64,000 bases of DNA. It comes from Colwellia maritima (GTDB lineage Bacteria > Pseudomonadota > Gammaproteobacteria > Enterobacterales > Alteromonadaceae). The notes below the pieces were generated by a model. That model was not told where the DNA came from. It ran no database searches and was given only the letters and a program-made list of their open reading frames with translations. The position numbers and the translations under genes were made by a program. Below are positions 19,361 through 29,303 of this stretch, piece after piece. The DNA is taken from contig NZ_JAKKSL010000003.1 of the NCBI RefSeq assembly GCF_022669015.1, forward strand, positions 372,001 through 436,000. The letters are read 5' to 3'. Position 1 is the first letter of the stretch, and the number at the start of each line of letters is the position of its first letter.

Positions 19361-20200
19361 ATGACTAAAAAAAACCTATCTATCCGCGAAAAAACCATCT
19401 TTGACGGGCTATTTACCAAATATTTTTTAAAATCGTTATTTACACTCTGGTTCAAATTAGCGGGCCGGAAAGTATGTAAACACCCTCCTGAAGGTGCGGG
19501 CGTTGCTATTGCAGCGCCACATACTTCTAACTTGGATTTTATTTACGCGCTCGGCGCAGCAATAATACAAGATGTAAAAATTTACTTTTCCATAAAAGAC
19601 AGTATGTGCAAAGTGCCTGTTTTAGGTACTTGGCTAATGTGGTTAGGGGCTATGCCGATTGATCGCTCCTCAAAAGGTCAAGGCCAAGTTGAACAAATAA
19701 AAGCATTTATAGATTCACAAAAAGGCAATCGAGTATTCTTCTTATTTACCCCTGAAGGCACCCGTGGCGCAGTTAAAAAATGGAAAACAGGCTTTTATCA
19801 TATTGCTCAAGGTTGTGATTTACCTATTTTTCTTGCCAAGGTAGATTACCTAAGTAAAGAAACTGGTGTGTTTCATACTTTTAAATTAACGGGTGATAAA
19901 GACAACGACATTCAAGCAATGCAGGCATCATATAAAAGCGTTCATGGTAAACATCTTAACGATCAATTTCCTCCCTATATTGGTCAGCTGCCATCAATCA
20001 CCGAAGCAGAAGCCGCTATTATTCAAGCCTTGTATTCTCTTAAAGGTGTAGCGACAAAAATGGAAATTACTGCTAAAGCTAAATTAACCAAATTATCTAG
20101 CAATATGTTAACGCTTTTAATAGACAAAGGTTTATTAGAAAAAATCACCGTTATCGGCGGCACTAATGAAAGTACTTACCGACTAACGTTCTGCCGGTAA
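19361..20200 (+). CDS. 1-acyl-glycerol-3-phosphate acyltransferase-like (PlsC domain) protein
   Basis: 279 residues with a PlsC domain: the catalytic HX4D motif is in AAPHTSNLDFIYA (about residues 51-63) and the substrate motif is FTPEGTRGAVKKW. The closest kind seems to be the short lysophospholipid acyltransferase group found next to other lipid genes. The C-terminal 70 residues look like a winged-helix segment (ALYSLKGVATKMEITAKAKL), unusual for plain PlsC. Substrate unknown. It is convergent with the pullulanase gene. Confidence 0.75.
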   Translation: MTKKNLSIREKTIFDGLFTKYFLKSLFTLWFKLAGRKVCKHPPEGAGVAIAAPHTSNLDFIYALGAAIIQDVKIYFSIKDSMCKVPVLGTWLMWLGAMPIDRSSKGQGQVEQIKAFIDSQKGNRVFFLFTPEGTRGAVKKWKTGFYHIAQGCDLPIFLAKVDYLSKETGVFHTFKLTGDKDNDIQAMQASYKSVHGKHLNDQFPPYIGQLPSITEAEAAIIQALYSLKGVATKMEITAKAKLTKLSSNMLTLLIDKGLLEKITVIGGTNESTYRLTFCR

Positions 20201-20250
20201 AGGTTATTTTTTGCACCTAACGCCACGATATGACAATTGAAACAAACCCG

Positions 20251-23069
20251 TTAGTACTTAATAAACACCACACTTGATAATGCAGGCACAGTAAAGCCTT
20301 TTTCATCGGCTTTACTTTGTTTGATTACTGCGTCAACGCTGTTTTGTTGAATTGGGTGCAATTGATATTCACTCGCGCCTGGGTAAGCAAAAGTTTGTGC
20401 TTCGGTCTTGGTGTTAAAGATGACCATTAAACTATCAACATGATCATCTGCCACCTGCCCTTGCGTGTCGTCTAGTTTCATCACCAATAAACCTAGCTGT
20501 TCGTTTTGAGTATTCAGAAAACTAACTTTTTCGATAATATCATTCGCTGTGGTTAACCTAAATAAAGGTGAACTCATGCGCAGTGCTAGCATTTCTTCAA
20601 ACACGTTAGCGCTAAATTCAATATGCTTAGCCTGAACGTGATCTCGACCTTGATGCCCTTTCAATACGGCTTTAATTAACGGCCAGTTGTCTTGATCTTT
20701 ATCTGCCGGTGGCAGACCAACATTGTAGTAATTATTTTGTTTACTAAAATCGACTCGATTAAACCAGTCACCATAATCATAACTGTCTCTAAGGTAAGAT
20801 TTAGAGCGCATAAACTCTGAGCCCATATGTAAGAATGGAATACCTTGAGCAAACAATATGAATGATAAACTTTGTAAATGCATTCTGACGCGATTGTCTG
20901 TAGAAACATCAAAAGGCAATCGATATTGGCTGTTATCCCACAAGGTTTGATTATCGTGCTTTGAAACATAATTAATAGTATCTGCCGGATCTAAGGCATA
21001 ACCTGTGGGTTGATCTCCATAGGGGATATCCTTACCGAGTATTTGTGTACCATTTTGCTGTTTTAGTGGAAACGTTGATAAGTTACCCGCTAAACCAATA
21101 CGCAATTGATCCATGCGCAACTCATACTCTTGGCGGCTGTTAGTTTGACTTAAGCGTTCGTTTGGTTGCATCAACAAGCCATTACCTATGCCTTGAGAGT
21201 CACGGGTGTTATTTCCTCCGCCGCGCACTGCATCACGTAGTCTATCGCTATAAGTACCAATTTCTGTACCGCCTAAATTTAACTGGCTCGCTTGTTCAAA
21301 ACGGCTATTGTTGGCAACTTCACCAAAATTCCACCCTTCACCATAAAAATAGGTATCGCTATCTACGGCACGCACCGCTTCACGCGCAGCTAACATCGCC
21401 GCTTTACTCTGATGCCCCATAAGATCAAATCGAAAGCCATCAATTTTATAATCTCGTGCCCAAACCACCAAAGAATCTGACATCAATTTTGCCATCATAA
21501 CGCGCTCTACTGCGGTATTATCACAACAGGTAGATTGCTCAATAGCGCCTGTAATGGGGTGAAGCCTATGATAATAATTAGGTACTATTTTATCTAAAAC
21601 GGCATTAGGCTCTAAACCAGATTGATGAGTATGGTTATAAACCACATCCATAATTACTCTGAATCCTAAGCCATGAATGCTTTGTACCATTTCTCTAAAC
21701 TCAACCAAGCGTGAAATGCCTTGCGGATTTAGCGCATAATTACCTTCGGGCACAGTGTAATGATAAGGATCATAACCCCAGTTATAATCATCAAACTCTC
21801 TTAACTCACTTACTACTTGTTGTGCCTCTGTGCCACTCACATTAAAACTGCTTAGTAATGATTTTAGCGTTTGTTTATCGTCATATTTTTCAGTACATAG
21901 TTTGATATATGGTTTGATGTCGCATACTTTAGCTTTAGCGTTTTCCACCGTGTCAGACAAACTAACCACTTTGCTTGATTGTTCATTCACCGTAGCAATA
22001 TCAAACGTTGGCAATAAGTGGATATTATTCAAACCTGCTTTTTGCAATGCTTTTAAATGTTGTATACCCTCTGAATTTTGTTCACTAAAGGCTTTATATT
22101 TACCACGATAATCATCCTCAGACAGCGACAAATCATCAGAGCTAAAATCTCGAATATGGGTTTCATAAAAAATATTATCCTCTGCGTTCTTAACTATGGG
22201 GATGCTATGGTTTTCCCAATTTAACGGTTGTGTCGCCGGATCGTCCAAATCAACTACTTGTGAGTACTTACTATTTACAGACAAACTCAAAGAATAAGGG
22301 TCGGTAGTCGTTAGCGTTTCTACTTTTTTAGATTCAGGATGATAGACAGTGACTTGATATTGATAGAAGGCGCCTTTAAGTGACGTATCACCTACGACAG
22401 ACCAAACACCCGTTTTGGTATCTTCAATCATAGTAAGTGAAGGTGTTTGAGTGGTGTTAGTACACCTGATGAATCATCATTAAAAAGTAATAACTCAACT
22501 TTTTGTGCGGTGGGTGCCCATAACTTAAAACTCACGCCATTAGTTAAGATGGTTGCACCAAGATCTTTAACTTCATCTGCGTCATTATCACCTTCTGTGT
22601 ACAAAGCATCAATCACCGCACCTGTTTGCACAGTAGACACTTTCTTTACTTCACCCTTGGCATCAATACCTGCAACGAATAGAGGTTGTTTTAACCAAGC
22701 TTTCGCTTGTGATCTTGATAAGTTTACTTGAAAGGCTTGAAAGTTCCTTAAATGTGGGGATTGCTCTTCCACTTTGCTTGGCAACGCCATTTTAGTTAAA
22801 GCAACAGTCTCCATGCCTGTTTTCGAGCTACTCAGTAATTGATAGTCTATTGCTGTATTTGTCTTAGGTAACACGAGTAAATCAGTGGTTAGCCAATGCG
22901 CCGAGCTATCAGTGACTGAACGCATTAACTCTTCCGTACTCTTTAAACTCTGCTTATTGATTACTGTAGAAGGAGTTTGCTTTTGAGTATTGTCCCCACA
23001 AGCAGTTAACAGCATTGTAGTAAAGAATATTGTATAGAGAATCAGTGAAGCTTTGTGTTTTTTCATCAT
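20251..23069 (-). CDS. pulA: Pullulanase-type alpha-1,6-glucosidase lipoprotein, one frame break
   Basis: Debranching GH13 enzyme that hydrolyses alpha-1,6 bonds in pullulan and limit dextrins. A lipoprotein signal ends at the lipobox LLTAC (cysteine about residue 24). Catalytic landmarks: pullulanase motif YNWGYDPYHY, region I VIMDVVYNHTH, region II DGFRFDLMGH with the nucleophile Asp, region III YGEGWNFGE with the acid Glu, and region IV YVSKHDNQTLWDN. The frame breaks at about 22440-22455 (VLTPLKH/PSLTMIEDTKTGVWS). Repaired length is about 939 residues. A MalR-type operator lies 71 bases upstream. Confidence 0.92.
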
Positions 23070-23139
23070 AATAGGTCTAATAAATGTTTATTATTAACTT
23101 ACTTGTTCTACCTAAATAAAAAAACCAGTTTCGTTATAT

Positions 23140-23153
23140 TGCATACGTATTCA
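23140..23153. promoter_or_regulatory. MalR-type operator 1 (pulA)
   Basis: TGCATACGTATTCA, a near-perfect 14-bp palindrome centred between 23146 and 23147. It lies 71 bases before the pulA ATG and 124 before the divergent lipoprotein gene. Six further copies are in this window, always before maltodextrin genes, as expected for a LacI-family operator with a central CG. Confidence 0.75.
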
Positions 23154-23276
23154 CTTAAAAGCTAAATTTTTTGACTTTCACCATCCATTCATATTTAATG
23201 TCGCAAAATTGTATCATTACACACATTAATTAGGTTTTTGATACTTCTTGATTGATTAATTGTTTAAGGACGAATA

Positions 23277-26200
23277 ATGTACTTCTTAATTAGATCTATT
23301 CTGTTATCTACCCTATTTTTTATGCTTTGCGCATGTGGTGGCGGAGCTTCGGATTCAACAAATTCTACCACACCTTCATTATCTAAAGATTCAAACATCA
23401 TTAGTAACTCAAAAAATCATAGTATTGATGAGCTAAAAGATGCATCCGTAAATCTTGCCAAGAAACGGTATACTGGTCTCAATAACAAAGCTGATATTGA
23501 TATTGAATTAGCACAACAAGTATTTTTAAAGTTGTTCCATGATTCAATCACCGAGGAACCCGAAATAGTCAACGAAAACTTTAGAGAGCACCTTGATGAC
23601 AACGGAAATATTGATATTACATTCTCATGTGAATACCAAGGAAGTGTTGAATATAAAGGGAAACTAGATGCTAGCTTTAAAGGAAATATCTCTTTAAGTT
23701 ATAACAATTGTGAGCAATCAGACAATAATTTTGCAATTTCAGGCTCTGCTGCTATAAGTATTATAGAGCTGACAGAGTCATCAATTAATATCACTTACTA
23801 CTATGATAACCTACATTGGAATGTTGACGGCCAATCAGTACAACTTAGCGGTTATTCAAACTACATATCAAATGAAAATAATACAACAGGGGTGTTCTTC
23901 GATAGTAACGACCAACAAATACTGTATACAATTGATAACAAAGAACAATTTTTTCTAAATGCGCAACTTGATTATAGTAATCAAACAAATGAGTATGAAG
24001 CAAATTTATCTGGAGAATTTTTTATAGGCGACACAGGAAAAGTCTCATTAAGCCTAGAAAATGTTAATGATTTACCTCCTTATCTCAATTCAGGAAAGTT
24101 TATTTTAACGGGTAATAACGTTGCGGCGTTTGAATTTGACCGTACTTATATTCGTTACGTTGAAGATAACAATAACGATGCTATTTTTGATGTTGGTACA
24201 TTCTTTTCTGGCACGTACGAATTGCTTAATGGTGTTGCTTCTTCAAAACAATTAGTTTCTTTAGATAATTTATCTTTCCCTCCATCCTCAAACTCTCCAG
24301 GATTAGTATACGGTCAATCAGTTAATACCTTAACCCCAATTGAAATTAGACCGGGAAGTTACAGTGATCCAGATACTGATACCGACCAACTACAAATATC
24401 TTATCGTTGGTATATCAATGATGAAATTGTCGCTAATAATTTAAGCAATATACTTCCAAGACACTTAGCTGTTTATGGTGATAATGTTAAAGTTACCATG
24501 CTAGTATCGGATGGTAGTAGTTTAATAGAAAGTCGCCACCTTTCAATTACCTTGGAAGATTCACCTGCACAAATTCAAGTCACTAATTTACCAAAGGTAA
24601 TTAAATCTGGAGATGTCATTCAGTTCTTAGCGGTTGTTTCAGACCCCGATACAGATACAAATGCAAATGAACTCAATAGTGTTTTAGTATCGGGGCCAAG
24701 TGGAGCAACTATTGATGAAGATGGCATTGTAAATTGGGAGGTACCCACTAATTTATTGTTTTCTTTTCAAGAATATGAATTCACTTTTGCCATACTTGAA
24801 AAAGAAGGGGAACATAGCAGTGAAATAAGTGTTCCTGTGATGGTTGAGTCAGATAAAGATTTTACGATCGCTCGTTCTGGAATTGAAGTTCCAAAATCTA
24901 ATAAATCTATGTGGGTTGGCGACTTTGATGGTGATGGAAAAAATGAAATATTATCTACCGATAGTATAGGAAGCATATTCTTACTTGAATATGACTCGGG
25001 AACTTATCAACAAAAATGGGTTTACCCTTTTAAAGTGCCTAGCGAAGGTCGAATTAAACAGGTTCTGGCTATCAATATTGATAATGATTCTGAACTAGAA
25101 ATCATCGTTGTAACTGAAAATGGTATTAGCCTAATTAATGGCCTAAACAGTTTGGCAACATTACTATTCTCAACAGATAATTATTTAACCTTTGCAACTG
25201 TTAAAGATATTGATAATGATGGAACGCCAGAGCTTGCCTACCTATCTTCATCTCAAAGTTTTTCTAGTTCAGACATATCTTTAAATGTAATTTCAATGGA
25301 AGCCCCTGAGCAAAGCTTATTTAGCACAAATGTATCAGAAGCGAGACAAATTGAATTTGCCAACGTTGATACTGATAGTAATCTCGAATTAATAACAAAT
25401 AATGGCTTAGTATACGATACATCAACATGGCAAAATCAATGGTTTAGCGGTACTGAATTTGGCAATGCTAGTGTTACAGCCGGAGACTATAACGGAGACG
25501 GTATCGCAGAAATCGCAGGTTCCAATCGTTGGGGAAACATTGCAGTTTATTCTGCCACAGATAAATCACAGCTAGACAGTTTAGATAATTTCAATACCTG
25601 TTCATTACATAGTGCTGACGTAGATAATGATACTATTGATGAGTTGTTAGTTGGTGATTGCCAGTGGGGGAACATTACTGCTTATAAGCTAATCAACAAT
25701 AAACTGACATCATTATGGTCTATTAATATGCAAGATCATGGCTCAGTTTCTCTTACTAGTGGTGACTCTGATAATGACGGGAAAGTGGAGTTGCATTGGG
25801 GCAGCGGCATTAGCAGTTCTGGTGAAGATATTTTTGTCAGTGCCGATCTTGAAGGCAGTACAGTGTCTATTAAAGAAGAAGCAACGTCTAGTCAATTAGG
25901 CCCATACAATAGTCTTGGATGGGCAAACTTAACCGATGCCCAAGAAAGGGCTGTCTTTTTTATTCCCAGAACGGGAAGTGGCTATGGTGGCAGTCGAATA
26001 GCAACTATGGACCAAAGAGGGTCATTTTGAACTAAGTGATGAAATTTCATCAAACTGGGATAACAGTGCATACGCCGTTACTACTGATTATAATAACGAC
26101 GGTTTTGGTGACATTTTCTTACCTAGTACTCCAACTTATAACGGTTCGTTTGCTGCCATGCAATTAAATGATAATAGTATTCACTGGCAAACAGTGGGAC

Positions 26201-26881
26201 TATAATTCAAATATTGGAATAATTAAAGCAAATGATATTAATGCCGATGGTTTTGAGGATGCTATCTATGCGGATAGTAAAGAATTACATGCTATTGATG
26301 TACAAAATCAAATCATTATCTCAAACTATACATTTGATTCACAAATAACTGATTTCACGCCTTTTAGAGTACAAGATAAACCCTCTGTTATTGTTGCTTT
26401 TGACAATAAATTATCATTTCTTACCAGTAATAATTCAGTTTTTTCAGAACAATCTTTTATCAATCAATCATGTAACCGTTTAGAATTAATTAATTATGAT
26501 ACTAATACTGATTTAGAATTAATGTGTTTACAAAAAAACAGCAACAAACAACAGTTAATAATATATAAATTAAATGATCTTACTTTTACTGAAGTTGCTA
26601 GAAACGATATTGATAATATAGTGCTCGATATAGCCATAGATCCAACCACAGATCAGCAACAAAATATATTCTTAACGGTTCAAACAGGAACTGACTCTGC
26701 TTGGTATGATGACAATAATTCGTACCAAATAAAAAAATCGACCGCAGACGGAAATATTATTTGGAGTAGTCCTGCTTTAGTTGGTAAGCCAAGTTCTCAT
26801 GGACTTAAAACGCGATATATTGCGGGCAAAGGGTTAGAGTTAATGATATCAACTACAAATATGATGTATTGGATTAAGTAA
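23277..26881 (+). CDS. Large VCBS/FG-GAP repeat lipoprotein, two frame breaks
   Basis: A lipoprotein signal (FFMLCACGGG) starts a product of about 1,200 residues. The N-terminal 550 residues include Ig/cadherin-like segments (SDPDTDTDQLQISYRW, SDPDTDTNANELNS). The C-terminal half has at least nine Ca-binding FG-GAP/VCBS units such as DFDGDGKNEI, DIDNDGTPELA, DYNGDGIAEIA, DVDNDTIDELL and DINADGFEDA, suggesting a beta-propeller. Frame breaks are at about 26010-26020 and 26185-26195. Placed divergently from pulA in the maltodextrin locus, so a surface glycan-binding or scaffolding role is possible but unproven. Confidence 0.75.
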
Positions 26882-26918
26882 CGCTTTATAAACTATTTAT
26901 GTTTTTTAATACTTCAAT

Positions 26919-26946
26919 GGGCTTGTTGAAAACAATCAGCAAGCCC
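26919..26946 (+). terminator. Terminator-like hairpin after the VCBS lipoprotein gene
   Basis: GGGCTTGTTG pairs with CAGCAAGCCC (one G-U pair) around an eight-base loop, followed by a pyrimidine-rich stretch. It lies 38 bases after the stop codon. Confidence 0.6.
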
Positions 26947-27011
26947 TTACTTCTCCTCCTCTAAAATGATTCTATTCTTTGACATCCAACTAGTAGCTAA
27001 AAATAACAGCT

Positions 27012-27025
27012 GAATACGTATGCAC
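27012..27025. promoter_or_regulatory. MalR-type operator 2 (GH13 lipoprotein)
   Basis: TGAATACGTATGCA, the inverse form of operator 1, lies 150 bases before the GH13 start at 27175, in the gap after the VCBS gene terminator. Confidence 0.72.
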
Positions 27026-27174
27026 ATGCTTGTAATCGTTACTGTTAAATAATTAACATAGGTGTTTATTATTAAGTACTTATAAAATAATAAATAAAAA
27101 CACTTCACTCATCATTAAGCATCTAACACGGCTATAAAAATACTGGCAATGTTATAAAATAGGATAATGCAACC

Positions 27175-28894
27175 ATGAATATCACCCGAGCCATAGCGTT
27201 AACATCGGTCAGTACAGTGTTAGCTTTGTCTATTTTTGGTTGTAACTCGTCTTTAGAACAACCCGCAGCATCGTCACCAGCTGTCAAATGAGAAAAACAA
27301 TGCATTTTATGGCACGTTAAATCCCTATGCTTCTGAGTCAGTGTACTTTTTATTAACTGACAGATTCGTTGATGGTGACAAAACAAACAACCACGAAGGG
27401 CAAGGTGGAAAATATCCAAGTTTTGATATTCCTTTAAAGGGGACTGACGGACAACGAGCCAATGTAGGTTATTTAGGCGGGGATTTTAAAGGCGTTTTAA
27501 ATAATGCTCAGTACATTAAAGATATGGGCTTTACCTCAGTTTGGTTAACCCCAATCTATGACAATCCAGATCAGGCTTTTAATGGTGGGGAGAAAGTCGC
27601 TTTTGGTGAATATTACAAAGATGGCGGTAAAACAGGATATCATGGCTATTGGGCTAGTAACTTTTATAAAGTTGATGAACACCTGCCGTCAATAGGTTTA
27701 ACCTTTGCTGATTTCACCAGGCAATTAAAAACGCATTATAATTTGAATTTTGTATTAGATATTGTTGCCAATCATGGTTCGCCTTCCTATACCATGATTG
27801 AGGATCAACCTAAATTTGGTGAAATTTATGACCAAAATGACACCTTGATTGCTGATCATCAAAATATCCATCCTGAAAATCTCGATCCTAAAAATCCATT
27901 GCATTCTTTTTTCAATACCCATACAGGCCTTGCTCAATTATCTGATATCAATGAAAACAATGAAGCTGTACTTGATTACTTTGAAGGTGCGTATCTTAAA
28001 TGGATAGCACAAGGTGCCCATGCACTTCGTGTTGATACAATTAAAGAAATGCCACATCACTTCTGGAAAAAACTGTTTGACCGCATTCGATTACACCATC
28101 CTGATATTTTTATATTCGGTGAGAGCTATTCTTACCAAGCTGAATTTATTGCTGAACATACTCGCCCTGAGAATGGTGGCGTTAGTGTTTTAGACTTTCC
28201 AGGAAGAAAAGCAATTACAGCGATATTTGAAAATGCTGAAAGTGATTACAGTAATATACTAACCTATTTACATTTAGATGACGGAATGTATCAAAACCCG
28301 TATGAGTTAATGACGTTTTACGATAATCACGATATGGAAAGAATGAATACCACCAATGAAGGTTTCATCGATGCTAACAATTGGTTATTTACTTCTCGTG
28401 GTATACCCGTTATTCACTATGGATCAGAAATCAATTTTATGACAGGAACACCAGAACATAAAGGCAACAGAAACTACTTTGGTCAACAGAGAATAGAACA
28501 AGCTAAGCATCACATTATTCACAAAGAATTAACAGATATTGCCAATATAAGGAAAAACTCCGTGGCTTTACAACGTGGCTTACAGGTTAATTTACAATTT
28601 AATGATGATTTAGCCGACTTTTATCGTGTATACCAAAATAATAATGAAAACCAGACCGCTCTTGTACTCCTCAACAAAGGCAAAAGCGAAGCTGAATTTA
28701 ACATTAGCAGAATGCTCAGTGCGGGGTTATGGACAGATGCACTTACGGGTACAACATACAATATCGGTAATGATAACCAGGTCCTAAACACTAAGGTAAA
28801 AGGTCATGGTGTAAAAGTGCTCTTGTTTAATCATGCCATCGATAATGCTGAACTAAATGCCCTACTTATCGCCCAACAAAACACGTTACCTTAA
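27175..28894 (+). CDS. GH13 alpha-amylase-type lipoprotein, one frame break
   Basis: Extracytoplasmic maltodextrin-cleaving enzyme. Starts MNITRAIALTSVSTV with a lipobox-like IFGC. The frame breaks at about 27286-27290 (GTCAAATGAG; one A fewer gives VNEKNNAFYG) and continues into SVYFLLTDRFVDGD. GH13 regions: LDIVANHG (I), LRVDTIKEMP with the nucleophile (II), FIFGESYS (III) and TFYDNHDMER (IV). Repaired length is 572 residues. Related enzymes include alpha-amylases and cyclomaltodextrin-type transferases; which activity applies cannot be decided from sequence alone. Confidence 0.85.
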
Positions 28895-29017
28895 TTAATA
28901 CAATTTCACTAAATTATTGCCCACTTGTACCGATCAAAATATTCCATGACGGCATTGCTCTGATTGATTTCACCTACGTACAACAAGATCACAAAGATTC
29001 CTATTAACAACACAACT

Positions 29018-29048
29018 GAGCCGTTTAGTTATATTTCCTAAACGGCTC
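29018..29048 (+). terminator. Terminator-like hairpin after the GH13 gene
   Basis: GAGCCGTTTAG pairs with CTAAACGGCTC around a nine-base loop, then GGTTGTTT. It sits 124 bases after the GH13 stop. The rest of 28895-29303 holds two operators and the receptor promoter. Confidence 0.55.
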
Positions 29049-29085
29049 GGTTGTTTGGCAAGTAGTTTATAAGAAACCATCTCAT

Positions 29086-29099
29086 TGCATACGTATTCA
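29086..29099. promoter_or_regulatory. MalR-type operator 3 (TonB receptor, distal)
   Basis: TGCATACGTATTCA, identical to operator 1. Its centre is 41 bases from operator 4, close to four helical turns, so both could be bound on one DNA face. Confidence 0.74.
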
Positions 29100-29126
29100 A
29101 TACATTTGTAGCACCGATGCTACTTA

Positions 29127-29140
29127 TGAATACGTATGCA
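29127..29140. promoter_or_regulatory. MalR-type operator 4 (TonB receptor, proximal)
   Basis: TGAATACGTATGCA, identical to operator 2, about 164 bases before the receptor ATG. An adjoining half site (TGCATACGC) overlaps its right end. Confidence 0.74.
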
Positions 29141-29303
29141 TACGCTATTCATCAGCAAATTCCCCCTTTATATTAAAGTTGTTCCTAAATTTACTGTTAC
29201 ATTAAAAATATGTGCAGTTAAGGTGACATTAAACATATAATTATTTAGCTAATGGAAACTAGCTAATACAAATTAATCAAGGATGGCTAGGGGAGAACAT
29301 TCA

